Part shown: one piece after another, positions 1 to 8,155 of the stretch
Layout: the number at the start of each line of letters is the position of its first letter
How positions within the stretch are numbered: the stretch's first letter is position 1
Origin: Marinobacter sp. SS21
Lineage (GTDB): Bacteria > Pseudomonadota > Gammaproteobacteria > Pseudomonadales > Oleiphilaceae
Length of the DNA: 64,000 nucleotides
Reading direction: 5' to 3'
Assembly (NCBI RefSeq): GCF_028369065.1
Contig: NZ_JAQNDA010000001.1
Location: forward strand, 248,001-312,000
Notes under the pieces: generated by a model
Databases searched by the model: none
Told to the model about the DNA's origin: nothing
The model's input: only the letters and a program-made list of their open reading frames with translations
Made by a program: the position numbers and the translations under genes

Positions 1-802
1 GCTCGCCAAAGCGGGCCTCGAAGGCCGGTCGCAGATTGCGGGCATTCTGGTTCATTAACTTGAGGGCGCAATCGAGCTGGGCCAGGCGGTGCCAGTAATT
101 GCCGGCGGCAATGCCGCAGTCGCCCAGCGCCGACCGCGACAGCTGCAGGATGCCGCGGGCATCGGCGGCTGAGTGGGCCTGGGCCCGGGCGCCGCTTTCA
201 ATCAGCACCTGGCCGGCCAGGTATCTGGGCAACTCCGCGGGCAACTGCAAGCGCTGTTGGTTCTGTCGGGTCTGGTAGACCTGCAGCAGGGCCTCATGCA
301 AGGCGCCGGGGTTGTCGGGTGCGCGGAAGCGGAGATCGTCCCAGGTTCCCCAAAGCCGGTCCGCGGCGTCGGTGCCGAGGTAGCGGTGAATGGCTTCGTC
401 CAGATCAACGTGTGGTTGGTTGCAGGCCAGGGCAAAGGGGTAGCCGGTCTTGCCGGGGCCACCTTTGACCCAGGTGTGCACCTCGCCACGGCGGGCCAGC
501 GCCGCCCGGGTCTCGTTGAGGCGGTGTTGGGTGCCGGGACGGGTGACGCCGTTATCGATGTAACCCAGGAAACGGCCGCGGTGGCCAAACAGGATGTGTC
601 GGTTGGGTTCGGAACAGTAGCCGGACTCGGTGAGCACCCAGCGCCGAATGGTGACGATGTTCTGATACACGCCCTGGCTCACCCAGTAAGGGGAGGCGCG
701 CACCACCGACACCCAGTTGTCGGCGGCGGCCTCGGCCGTGGCCTGTTTCTGGGAGCCCCAGCACAGCGCAGGGACAAGCAGCAATCCGATCCATTTCCAC
801 AT
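1..802 (-). CDS. Secreted lytic-transglycosylase-like protein, 3' end off the left edge
   Basis: An open frame runs on the minus strand from an ATG at 802 to the window edge (267 residues seen). It begins with a signal peptide (MWKWIGLLLVPALCWGS). Near the visible C-terminus is the pattern LIESGARAQAHSAADARGIL followed by QLS, then a Cys and YWHR...LDCALKLMNQN. This resembles the SLT fold of lytic transglycosylases, with a catalytic-type Glu followed by S-A-D-A-R-G-I-L-Q-L. Such enzymes cleave the MurNAc-GlcNAc bond of peptidoglycan in the periplasm. The frame is incomplete, which is why simple ORF calling passes over it. The opposite-strand frames in this interval are shadows. The assignment of the fold is an inference from motif shape. 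Confidence 0.72.
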   Translation of the reverse strand, partial: MWKWIGLLLVPALCWGSQKQATAEAAADNWVSVVRASPYWVSQGVYQNIVTIRRWVLTESGYCSEPNRHILFGHRGRFLGYIDNGVTRPGTQHRLNETRAALARRGEVHTWVKGGPGKTGYPFALACNQPHVDLDEAIHRYLGTDAADRLWGTWDDLRFRAPDNPGALHEALLQVYQTRQNQQRLQLPAELPRYLAGQVLIESGARAQAHSAADARGILQLSRSALGDCGIAAGNYWHRLAQLDCALKLMNQNARNLRPAFEARFGE

Positions 803-977
803 GGGCCGTTCCGATCCAACGAGAGTGGCTATTGCCTGCATCCTAGCCAGTCTGGCGTGCCAGGTCCATGGTTGTGGCGGCCGCGACCGATCGGGCCAAC
901 ATGAGGTATTGTCACTGTTCTCCTTCCGTCATTTCGGTATCCTTGGCGACGTATAACAACCAGTTCCGGAAGCCGTC

Positions 978-2462
978 ATGAAAGAATCCGAATACCTGCG
1001 TTACGACGCCGTCGCCCTCGCCGAGCTGATCAGACGCAAGGAAGTGTCACCCCGGGAAGTCTGCGAAGCGGCCATTGCCCGGGCCGAACGGGTCAATGGC
1101 CGACTCAATGTCATCTGTCATCCCCAGTATGGCGATGCCCTGAGCCAGCAACCGGCCGCGGCGGGGCCATTCGCCGGCGTGCCGTTCCTGCTCAAGGATC
1201 TGGCTCAGGAGCAGCAGGGAGTGCCATGCACCCATGGCAGCCGTGGCTATCGGCGTTACCTGCCGCAGCAGGATTCCGAGTTCGTTCGCCGCAGCCGTGA
1301 CAGTGGTTTGACGGTGATCGGGCGCACCACCACCCCGGAACTGGGGCTGAAGGCCATCACCGAGTCCCGGTTGTGGGGGCCGAGTCGCAACCCCTGGAAT
1401 CCGGCCCTGACCCCGGGTGGATCCAGTGGTGGGTCCGGTGCCGCCGTCGGTGCGGGTATTGTACCGATGGCCGGGGCCAACGACGGCGGCGGCTCCATCC
1501 GCATTCCGGCGGCCTACAACGGGCTGTTTGGCCTCAAGCCGTCCCGTGGCCGGGTTTCGGTAGGGCCCATGGCCGGTGAGAGCTGGACCGGTGCGTCCAG
1601 CGATCACGTGGTGACCCGCACCGTGCGCGACAGCGCCGCCATGCTTGACGTGCTGTCCGGCCCCGCCACCGGCGACCCGTTCCGGATTCCGGAACCGCCC
1701 CAGCCCTACGCCGAGCTGATGCAGCAGGCACCACGCACCCTGAGAATCGGGGTGTTCACCGAATCCCCCTACGGAACCGAGGTGGATGCCCACTGCGTTG
1801 AGGCCGTGGAGGCCACCGCCCGCCTGCTGGCCAGCCTGGGCCACACGGTAGAGTACGCCCAGCCCCGCATTGACGGTCCCGATCTGGCCCGTTGTTATCT
1901 GGGTCTGTACTTCGGTGAGGTGTCCGCCGCGGTGGATCGGGCCACCCGCGAGTATGGCGCGCGGGAGTCGGACTTTGAATTGGAAACCCGCCTGTTGGCG
2001 ATGCTGGGGCGAACCCTGCCGCTGCCGGACTACGTCGCCATGCGCCAGCGCTGGAACAATTTCGCCCGTGGCCTCGGCGCCTTCTTCGAGGATTTCGATC
2101 TCTATCTGTGCCCGACCACCGGCCAAATGCCGGCCCGCATCGGCCAGATGGAGACCCCGGCGCACCTGCAGGTGGTCGCCAAGCTGATGTTGGCATTGCG
2201 CGCCGGGCGATTGGTGCACAAGAGCGGTCAGGTGGACCAGCTGGCGCTGGACAATCTGGCGCGAACACCGTTTACCCAGTTGGCCAACCTGACCGGTACT
2301 CCGGCGATGTCGGTGCCGCTGCACTGGACCGGCGAGGGCCTGCCGGTGGGCGTGCAGTTCGGCGGCCGCCACGGCGATGAGGCGACCCTGCTACAGCTGG
2401 CGGCACAGCTGGAGGAGGCCCAGCCCTGGTTTGACCAGTACCAGCGCACCGAGCACCTGTAA
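978..2462 (+). CDS. Amidase-signature family hydrolase
   Basis: The 494-residue product is the usual length for the amidase signature family, which hydrolyses carboxylic amides with a Ser-Ser-Lys triad. The triad is visible: Lys73 in VPFLLKDL, cis-Ser149 in PGGSSGGSGAAVGAG, and nucleophile Ser173 in NDGGGSIRIPAAYNG. There is no signal peptide, so it is cytoplasmic. The gene stands alone, with 175 nt upstream and 160 nt downstream. Near relatives include indole-acetamide/aryl-acylamidases and GatA; GatA is unlikely because no gatB or gatC lies nearby. The substrate cannot be read from sequence. Confidence 0.9.
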   Translation: MKESEYLRYDAVALAELIRRKEVSPREVCEAAIARAERVNGRLNVICHPQYGDALSQQPAAAGPFAGVPFLLKDLAQEQQGVPCTHGSRGYRRYLPQQDSEFVRRSRDSGLTVIGRTTTPELGLKAITESRLWGPSRNPWNPALTPGGSSGGSGAAVGAGIVPMAGANDGGGSIRIPAAYNGLFGLKPSRGRVSVGPMAGESWTGASSDHVVTRTVRDSAAMLDVLSGPATGDPFRIPEPPQPYAELMQQAPRTLRIGVFTESPYGTEVDAHCVEAVEATARLLASLGHTVEYAQPRIDGPDLARCYLGLYFGEVSAAVDRATREYGARESDFELETRLLAMLGRTLPLPDYVAMRQRWNNFARGLGAFFEDFDLYLCPTTGQMPARIGQMETPAHLQVVAKLMLALRAGRLVHKSGQVDQLALDNLARTPFTQLANLTGTPAMSVPLHWTGEGLPVGVQFGGRHGDEATLLQLAAQLEEAQPWFDQYQRTEHL

Positions 2463-2531
2463 GTGGGTTGTGACGGCTGGCAGAGCGGGTCCTGGCCTGG
2501 CTTGGTGTGATCCTTCGTTACCGATTTGCCG

Positions 2532-2561
2532 TTTATCTTTACGTGCGGAACACGCTATGCT
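2532..2561 (+). promoter_or_regulatory. Possible sigma-70 promoter for the 2623 gene
   Basis: TTTATC (2532-2537) and TATGCT (2556-2561) are separated by 18 nt, about 60 nt upstream of the start at 2623. Both boxes are imperfect, so this is a weak call. Confidence 0.3.
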
Positions 2562-2622
2562 GTCAGGGAGGGAGGTTGCGATCTCTCTACGACCCTGATG
2601 GCATCGAGGAGGCGAGTGAATT

Positions 2623-3225
2623 ATGAACCAACCGATGGCAATCGACGAGCTGGTATCCGTTGCACAGGCCGAGGCCATGGGGGAATTGGACGCCCCGATG
2701 ATGGCAATCGTCCTTTCCAACGAGCAAAGCTACGACTTACCGATCAATTCACTGGAAACCGATGCCGACAAGGCCCGTTGGGCGTTGATTCTGCGCGCCG
2801 CGCGGGAGCACGTCGAAGCCGATGCGGTTGCCCTGCTCTATCCGGCGTGGACCACCATCCGCAGAAAGGATGAGGTCAGCGAAACCGCGCCGGAACAGGC
2901 GGCCGAGAATGGCACCGAACCGACCACCCCCATCGATACCCTGTTCGTGCAGCTGCACACCCGCGACCGGATTTACTGGCGAGGGTTCGAGCAAATCCGT
3001 GATCCGCGCCATCAGCGCATCATTGGCTTTCGTGGCATTCATGCCCTCTCCACCGATTACGAGCGGGAAGACGCGCCCAAGGTCACCGCCTGGCTCGACA
3101 CCCTGTTCGAGCCGTTGCCCGAGGAGGGCGAGGAAACAGAATTGGATATGGAGCTGGCCGAGCTGCTGGAAGAACCCGAGGTCAGTGCCGCGCTCTACCC
3201 CAGACAAATGCGGGCGCTGCATTAG
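2623..3225 (+). CDS. Uncharacterised acidic cytoplasmic protein
   Basis: A 200-residue protein I do not recognise. The start is well supported: a GAGGAGGCGAG Shine-Dalgarno lies just upstream of the ATG. It has no signal peptide or membrane segment. The sequence has an N-terminal half around VLSNEQSYDLPINSLETDAD, a Pro/Thr/Glu-rich linker (residues about 87-107), a central block TRDRIYWRGFEQIRDPRHQR that looks ordered and basic, and a strongly acidic tail (EEGEETELDMELAELLEEPE). It is monocistronic and followed by a strong terminator. Codon use matches its neighbours, so it is probably a real gene of unknown function. Confidence 0.75.
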   Translation: MNQPMAIDELVSVAQAEAMGELDAPMMAIVLSNEQSYDLPINSLETDADKARWALILRAAREHVEADAVALLYPAWTTIRRKDEVSETAPEQAAENGTEPTTPIDTLFVQLHTRDRIYWRGFEQIRDPRHQRIIGFRGIHALSTDYEREDAPKVTAWLDTLFEPLPEEGEETELDMELAELLEEPEVSAALYPRQMRALH

Positions 3226-3247
3226 CGCGCAGCACCTCATCTACCCC

Positions 3248-3280
3248 ACCACAAACCCGGCATCAGGCCGGGTTTGTGGT
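3248..3280. terminator. Strong bidirectional hairpin terminator
   Basis: A perfect 14-bp stem (3248-3261 with 3267-3280) encloses a 5-nt loop ATCAG. It lies between the convergent genes ending at 3225 and 3340. Short T-containing tracts follow on both strands. Confidence 0.8.
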
Positions 3281-3339
3281 TTCTGACCACAGCTCCCGCT
3301 GAAACAAGCCGTACATCAGCGTATTGACCAGACGGGACA

Positions 3340-4431
3340 CTACAGCACCGGAATACGCTCTACCACCCAGACCAGACTGACACCACAGACCGCAACAATC
3401 AGCGCCGGAACCAGTGCCCGTCGGTACCAGGAGAAGCGCGCCAGCAGGTACAGCAGCGGAAACCCCACCACCAGCAACATCAGCTGACCCAGCTCGACGC
3501 CCAGGTTAAAGCCGGCCAAGGCCAGCGCCTGCTGGCTGGTTCCGGTGGTCAGCTCGCCGAGCACGCTGGCAAAGCCGAAGCCGTGAATCAGACCGAAGCC
3601 AAAGGCCAGTTTCCAGGTGTCGGGACCCAGCAACGGCCAGACGATGTTGAGGGCGGCGACGCCGATGGATAGGGCAATGACCGTCTCCACCCAGTTGATG
3701 GGCAGGGTTAGCGTGCCCAGGGCGGCGAGGGCCAGCGTCACCGAATGGGCCAGGGTGAAAGCGCTGACCACGCCGCTCAGGCGCCAGAGCCGTTTGCGCA
3801 GGGAGCCGACGTTGGTCAGGGAAACCGGAATGACCAGCACCAGCAGGAACAGCAGGTGGTCCAGTCCAACCAGCAGGTGGATAACCCCTTCCTCCAGAAA
3901 GCTGACAAAGGTCTGTATCGGGCTGGTGCCGTTGCCGGCCAGACTCACCGGGCCGGTGTCCGGGGCGATCACCGCTAACTGCTGGTGTTCGCCGCGTTGA
4001 ACCAGCAGCAGCCCCCGGTGCAGGGTATCGCGGTCGAACAGAGCGCTGTAGCGCAGGCTCAGGGGCTGGCCGTCGCCCGGGCAGTGCAGGTCGATGGCGG
4101 TTGCAGCATAGACGCCGTCACTGTGACGACTGATACCCCAGTGTCGTGGCTCGAAGCGACACGGGCCCTGATCATTGGTCACCGTCACCCGTTCGGACAG
4201 GTAATGGGCGATCGCCGGTTGGGCCTGGCGTAATTCGGCCCCGGTCAGGCGGCCGTCGCCGTTGTTGTCCATGGGCAGCGCCAGGGTCAGATCCCGTAGC
4301 GCGAAATCCAGGCGCAGGCTGGGTAGCTCTTGCTCCGCCAGGGTCAGATACATGAAGCCATCGCTGGCCTTGTGGGGCCAGGCCGGGCAGGCCAGCATCA
4401 GCAGCAGCAGGAAACCGGTGAATCGCGCCAT
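3340..4431 (-). CDS. HupE/UreJ-like membrane permease with N-terminal EF-hand loop
   Basis: The 363-residue product matches the HupE/UreJ_2 type, a family tied to nickel or cobalt handling. The start is ATG 4431, preceded by GGAGG and 1 nt after the stop of the upstream gene. The N-terminus is a signal-like segment (MARFTGFLLLLMLACPAW). An extracytoplasmic domain follows with a textbook 12-residue EF-hand loop, DNNGDGRLTGAE. Six to seven membrane helices then carry the family motifs HLLVGLDHLLFLLVLV, AHSVTLAL and LIHGFGFASVLGEL, whose His and Asp residues are likely metal ligands. It is the last gene of an operon starting at 7354. Metal identity is unknown; the EF-hand hints at Ca2+ sensing, which is inference. 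Confidence 0.85.
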   Translation of the reverse strand: MARFTGFLLLLMLACPAWPHKASDGFMYLTLAEQELPSLRLDFALRDLTLALPMDNNGDGRLTGAELRQAQPAIAHYLSERVTVTNDQGPCRFEPRHWGISRHSDGVYAATAIDLHCPGDGQPLSLRYSALFDRDTLHRGLLLVQRGEHQQLAVIAPDTGPVSLAGNGTSPIQTFVSFLEEGVIHLLVGLDHLLFLLVLVIPVSLTNVGSLRKRLWRLSGVVSAFTLAHSVTLALAALGTLTLPINWVETVIALSIGVAALNIVWPLLGPDTWKLAFGFGLIHGFGFASVLGELTTGTSQQALALAGFNLGVELGQLMLLVVGFPLLYLLARFSWYRRALVPALIVAVCGVSLVWVVERIPVL

Positions 4432-4432
4432 G

Positions 4433-5635
4433 TCAGCCTCCGTTGGGGCCCGGTGCCGGGTCACGGGATTGGTGCGAACCCTGGCTGTCTCGCCAACGGC
4501 CGACCTGCCTGCTGACGCTGCTATCGCCCGTCGCCTGGGCGGCACGCAACAGTAGCCGGGTGTCGGCCGGTTCCCGTTGCTGCTGCCAGTTCAGCCGCGC
4601 CTGGGTGAGGGCCTGCTCCGGTTGCTGCACCACATCCAACAGATAGCGGGCATATTCGCGTCGATGCAGCAGGTTGCCGCGCCACAGGGCTTCACTAAAG
4701 CGCTGGGCAAGCCGTTGCGTTAGCGCGACGGCTTGCTGATCGTGTCCAGTCTGGCCCAGGGCAACCGCCCGCAACACCGCGAGGCCATCGACCTGGATGT
4801 AGCCTTCGGTCAGCGCCAGCGCAGCGCCCGGCTGGCCCCGGCGCAGGTGCCAGTCCACCAGCTGGCTGCGCAGGTAGAGGTCATCCGGCGTGAGCAGCAG
4901 CGCGCTCTGCCAGTGGCTGCCGGCGGTCTCCAGAGCCAGCTGATCGGCCAGCTCGGCGAGACTGCCCAGAGCCCAGGCCAACTGGTGGGCCTCGCTGGTG
5001 CGTGCCTGCCGCAGGGCCTGTCGCAGCGTGTGATAGGCCTGTGCCGGCCGGCCGGAGCGACCTGTGGCGAGGGCCTGGCAGCTGTGCGCCAGCAAGTCGG
5101 CGCGGAGTTGGATCAGCGTCTGACAGGCCTCGCCGGCCTCAAGGTAGTGGCCTTGAGCCAGCGCCAGGGTGGCCAGCAGCAGGGTGGCCTCGTAGCGCTC
5201 GCCGGGCCGTTGGCTGTGGGCCTGAACATGGGCGAGATCGGCCCGCGCCGCGTCGAACTCATGCAGGCTCTGGTTCAGCCGGGCGCGTAGGAGCCGCAGC
5301 TCGGCGTTGAAAGTCGGGCCTGGCCAAGCGACCAGCAGTCGTTGGGCATAACCGAGCTGGCGGGGGTCGCCAAGCTGTTGCGCCTGACGGAGGTGATACC
5401 GCACCCGCTCGGCGAGACCCTGGTTGCTCGCCGGCGGCTCCGGCAGCGGGCGGGTTTCCGGCAGCTCGACCAGCACCGCCCGGTTGCTGAAATCGCTCTG
5501 GATCGGCGGCGCCGCCGCGACCGCTGTCACGCCCGGCAGGGCGACTAACGCAACGACCAGTGCCCGACCGATCAGCCGCCGCCCGCTCCCGGGGATGGCT
5601 GGGCATCCCCGGGGTGTCGGTTCAGAACAGGTCAT
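4433..5635 (-). CDS. Secreted TPR-like repeat protein
   Basis: The 400-residue product has an N-terminal basic stretch and a hydrophobic segment (LVVALVALPGVTAVAAA), so it is probably exported. The rest is almost all alpha-helical repeats, rich in Ala, Leu and Gln (for example YEATLLLATLALAQGHYLEA and DQQAVALTQRLAQRFSEALW), typical of TPR or Sel1-like scaffolds. Its start overlaps the upstream lipoprotein gene by 14 nt, with an AGCAGG site inside that gene, which suggests translational coupling. It probably holds partner proteins of the DUF4331/HupE locus together; that role is inferred from context only. Confidence 0.75.
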   Translation of the reverse strand: MTCSEPTPRGCPAIPGSGRRLIGRALVVALVALPGVTAVAAAPPIQSDFSNRAVLVELPETRPLPEPPASNQGLAERVRYHLRQAQQLGDPRQLGYAQRLLVAWPGPTFNAELRLLRARLNQSLHEFDAARADLAHVQAHSQRPGERYEATLLLATLALAQGHYLEAGEACQTLIQLRADLLAHSCQALATGRSGRPAQAYHTLRQALRQARTSEAHQLAWALGSLAELADQLALETAGSHWQSALLLTPDDLYLRSQLVDWHLRRGQPGAALALTEGYIQVDGLAVLRAVALGQTGHDQQAVALTQRLAQRFSEALWRGNLLHRREYARYLLDVVQQPEQALTQARLNWQQQREPADTRLLLRAAQATGDSSVSRQVGRWRDSQGSHQSRDPAPGPNGG

Positions 5636-5855
5636 CGTAGGCCTGCTCGTTGCTGCGATCGTTAAAGCTGAAGGTCAGCTCGTTCACCTCCCTTGCCTCC
5701 CGGCGTTGCGAGGTGTTGGCCAGCTCCTGCTTGACGAAGGCGGTGAAATCCACGGAAGCGCGGATGGACTCCGGGTTCCGGCCATTGCTGTCGGAGCATC
5801 CGGCCAGAAAGGTCGTTGCGGCGACCATCGAGAGCAGTAGGTAACGATAGCTCAT
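5622..5855 (-). CDS. Small lipoprotein
   Basis: A 77-residue protein with a clear lipoprotein signal: a hydrophobic segment then the lipobox LAGC (Cys20), followed by SDSNGRN. Residue +2 after Cys is Ser, which favours outer-membrane sorting by the usual Lol rule. The mature part is short and charged. The start at 5855 has an excellent GGAGGTAA site. It sits 17 nt after the DUF4331 gene and overlaps the TPR-like gene. I do not know its function; it could anchor the secreted partners to the membrane. Confidence 0.8.
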   Translation of the reverse strand: MSYRYLLLSMVAATTFLAGCSDSNGRNPESIRASVDFTAFVKQELANTSQRREAREVNELTFSFNDRSNEQAYDDLF

Positions 5856-5872
5856 GGTGTCTTACCTCCGGA

Positions 5873-7354
5873 TCACATGGGCAGGCCGTTGGGGGAGCCC
5901 GGCACCGGCGTTGCCAGATAGGGGAAGGTGGTGCGCAGCTCGCTCGGGTCCAGTTGCACCCCGTCGGTGAACGGCACATCCCGGTTTGGTGCGTCGGTGG
6001 TCAGTGCCCCCATCACCACGCGCAGGGCAATATCCACCACGTCGTCCACCGGGCGGCGGCCATTGGGGAAGCCGGCGTTATCGCCCGCCAGTACACCGAG
6101 ATCGTCCTGCATGGCGGCCGGGGTGGCGGCGATGGCTGGATTCAGTCGGAGCATCTCGGAGGCGGTGACCCCGGCCGGCTGGTTGAGGTCGGGCACCCCG
6201 GTCAAAAAGGCGGTGACCAGGTCGCTGCGAGGGAAGTTGTTGGGCGCTTCCGCGCCGGCTGAGCCGAACAGGATTTCCAGCAGTTCCGGCAGGGTTGGGT
6301 GGGTGACATAGCTCAGAAACTGGCCGTCATCCGCCGGTTCCGAGGCATTGAAGGCGTCCTTGTCCTTCAGCCCGATGACCACCTCGTTGACCAGCGGCAT
6401 ACCCAGGCGGGACACTTGGGCGAAGGCGCCGCCTTCAATGCTGGCGCCCTTGCCGTTGGCTCTCGGTGCCGGATTGAGGACACGGGCCTGGCGGACACTG
6501 GCGGTGGTCCAGGCGCCAATGACCGGTTGACCGCCGGTCTCGGTGGCGGCGGAGCCGGTCAGGCAGGCGGTGGGTACCTCCAGCGCGAAGGTGGTGACAT
6601 TGTTGCGGGCCAGGTCGCCCGCGCCCTCGCCGTTACGGGGCCCCAACGGATTGGTGTTGACCAGATCGAAGATCTCGCCCAGGTTGACGGCGAACGCCTC
6701 CTTGCGCTGGCCGACGAACACCCGGCCATTGCCGTTGCAACCGGGGATGGCGATGTCGTAGATGTGCTGGTCGGCGTAGGCCCCGTAGTCGTCAAAGGAT
6801 TTGGCACCGATATAGTCCAGCGGCTTGCGGAAAGTTTGGGTGCCGGTGTCCACATTGATCGCAGTCTGGGCGGCACCACGACGATCACCATAGACGACGC
6901 TGACGGTGTATTGCTGACGCAACTGGACATTGGCGTCGGCGGTGGCGTCGCCAATGTTTTTCAAGGGTACCGACACCATTTCCAGGCTGCTGCCCTCGCC
7001 TACCGTCAGTTGAATGTCGTTGAGCAGGTCCTCCAACTGGAAGCGGAAGGTAATTTCCTCGCGGGCATCGCCGTCGTTGTCGATGTGAATCTCATAGATG
7101 GCGTCGTCGTCCAGGTCAAAGTAGTTGGGGCCGCCGTAGGCGTCCTGCAACGGCAGGTAGTTGGCGATCAGGGTGACGTAGTTTTCCCGGCCACTCTCAT
7201 AGCTGCGGAACAGGTAGAAATCGGTGCCATCGACCTTGGGCAGCTCGGTGATGAAGGGTGCCTCCCGGTGACTGGAGCCCTGGCTGAGGCCGGCGGACAG
7301 GCACAGGCCGGCGCTGGCCAACGCCACTCCGGCTTGTTTGAAATAGGTGTTCAT
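5873..7354 (-). CDS. Secreted DUF4331 domain protein
   Basis: The 493-residue product opens with a signal peptide (MNTYFKQAGVALASAGLCLSAGLSQG) and then the DUF4331 hallmark SSHREAPFITELPKVDGTDF and YLFRSYE. An Asp-rich stretch (DLDDDAIYEIHIDNDGDARE) looks able to bind divalent cations. DUF4331 proteins are secreted and have no established biochemical role. A longer open frame extends to 7807, but the signal peptide, an AGGA site and the divergent sigma gene all favour the start at 7354. It is the first gene of the operon running to 3340 and faces the ECF sigma gene at 7598, so it is a likely direct target of that sigma factor. Confidence 0.88.
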   Translation of the reverse strand: MNTYFKQAGVALASAGLCLSAGLSQGSSHREAPFITELPKVDGTDFYLFRSYESGRENYVTLIANYLPLQDAYGGPNYFDLDDDAIYEIHIDNDGDAREEITFRFQLEDLLNDIQLTVGEGSSLEMVSVPLKNIGDATADANVQLRQQYTVSVVYGDRRGAAQTAINVDTGTQTFRKPLDYIGAKSFDDYGAYADQHIYDIAIPGCNGNGRVFVGQRKEAFAVNLGEIFDLVNTNPLGPRNGEGAGDLARNNVTTFALEVPTACLTGSAATETGGQPVIGAWTTASVRQARVLNPAPRANGKGASIEGGAFAQVSRLGMPLVNEVVIGLKDKDAFNASEPADDGQFLSYVTHPTLPELLEILFGSAGAEAPNNFPRSDLVTAFLTGVPDLNQPAGVTASEMLRLNPAIAATPAAMQDDLGVLAGDNAGFPNGRRPVDDVVDIALRVVMGALTTDAPNRDVPFTDGVQLDPSELRTTFPYLATPVPGSPNGLPM

Positions 7355-7462
7355 TCCGAAATCCTCGTCTAGGTTTAGAGGGCGTCTGCACGATTTCCGC
7401 TTCGCCACCCGCAGGTGGAGGACCACGGGCGCCGTGTAGCCGCCCTTGGGGTTGCATTGGGG

Positions 7463-7488
7463 GAACGGGCGGCCACGGTGGGCAGATG
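7463..7488 (-). promoter_or_regulatory. Candidate ECF promoter for the DUF4331 operon
   Basis: Read on the minus strand: CATCTG (7488-7483), a 15-nt spacer, then CGTTC (7467-7463). The layout matches the CATCCA-15-CGTAT pair facing the other way. The similarity may be chance; only spacing and partial box identity support it. Confidence 0.3.
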
Positions 7489-7524
7489 CAGCTGGAAACA
7501 AAAAAATCCAATCGGCTCCAGACG

Positions 7525-7552
7525 CATCCAGTCGCGCAAGTCGGGCGTATAA
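7525..7552 (+). promoter_or_regulatory. Candidate autoregulatory ECF promoter
   Basis: CATCCA (7525-7530), a 15-nt spacer and CGTATAA (7546-7552) lie about 46 nt upstream of the sigma-factor start. CGT-type -10 boxes are usual for ECF sigma factors. This is a proposal from pattern only. Confidence 0.35.
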
Positions 7553-7597
7553 AGCTGAATGGCCGATCAACAAGGGCACCAGTAAAGGGGGATCAGG

Positions 7598-8155
7598 GTG
7601 ACGACGATGGAAAGCGAACAGGAACGGCTGCTGCACTTGTTGGCGGGTGTGGCGCAACAGGACCGACAGGCATTCGAGGCGCTCTATCGCGACATTTCGG
7701 GGCGCATGTTCGGGTTGTGCCTGAAGCTCTGCGGCCAGCGACAGCTGGCAGAGGAGGCCTTGCAGGATGCCTTTGTGCGAATCTGGCATCATGCCGGTGA
7801 GTACCACAGCGACCGGGGCTCGCCGCTAAGCTGGATGCTGAGTATCGCCCGCTACCGCACCCTCGACCTGATCCGGGCACGCAAGGTGCGACAGAGCGTT
7901 GGCGACCAGCCGCTGAAAAACCTGGCGGATGAGCGAGCGGGCCCGCTCGATCACACGCTGCAGCAGGCCGGATCGGCGGCGCTGACCGGCTGCCTGGATG
8001 AATTATCCGCCAGCCAGCGGGACAGCATCTTGCTGTCCTACTACCGTTGCCTGACCCATGAAGAGCTGGCGCAAGCGATGGACACCCCGCTGGGTACCGT
8101 AAAAAGCTGGATACGCCGGGGTCTGATGGCGCTCAAGAGGTGTCTGGAGCAATGA
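7598..8155 (+). CDS. ECF RNA polymerase sigma factor (sigma-70 family)
   Basis: The 185-residue product has both ECF regions. Region 2 is at about residues 25-95, with FEALYRDISGRMFGLCLKLC, AEEALQDAFVRIW and SWMLSIARYRTLDLIRARK. Region 4 is at about 130-185, with DELSASQRDSILLSYY, LTHEELAQAMDTPLGTVKSW and IRRGLMALKRCLE. It resembles the SigK/RpoE-type factors paired with RskA anti-sigmas. Translation probably starts at GTG 7598 (AAAGGGGGA just upstream), with ATG 7607 as an alternative. The stop overlaps the anti-sigma start (ATGA). It probably drives its own operon and the divergent DUF4331 operon; this regulation is inferred from synteny. Confidence 0.92.
   Translation: MTTMESEQERLLHLLAGVAQQDRQAFEALYRDISGRMFGLCLKLCGQRQLAEEALQDAFVRIWHHAGEYHSDRGSPLSWMLSIARYRTLDLIRARKVRQSVGDQPLKNLADERAGPLDHTLQQAGSAALTGCLDELSASQRDSILLSYYRCLTHEELAQAMDTPLGTVKSWIRRGLMALKRCLEQ

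Noticed and set aside
1047..2372. Long minus-strand open frame opposite the amidase
   Set aside because: It is the reverse shadow of a gene with intact catalytic motifs; its product is His/Gly/Arg-rich with no domain.
7355..7807. N-terminal extension of the DUF4331 protein
   Set aside because: It would place 151 residues before a perfect signal peptide and cover the divergent sigma gene start.
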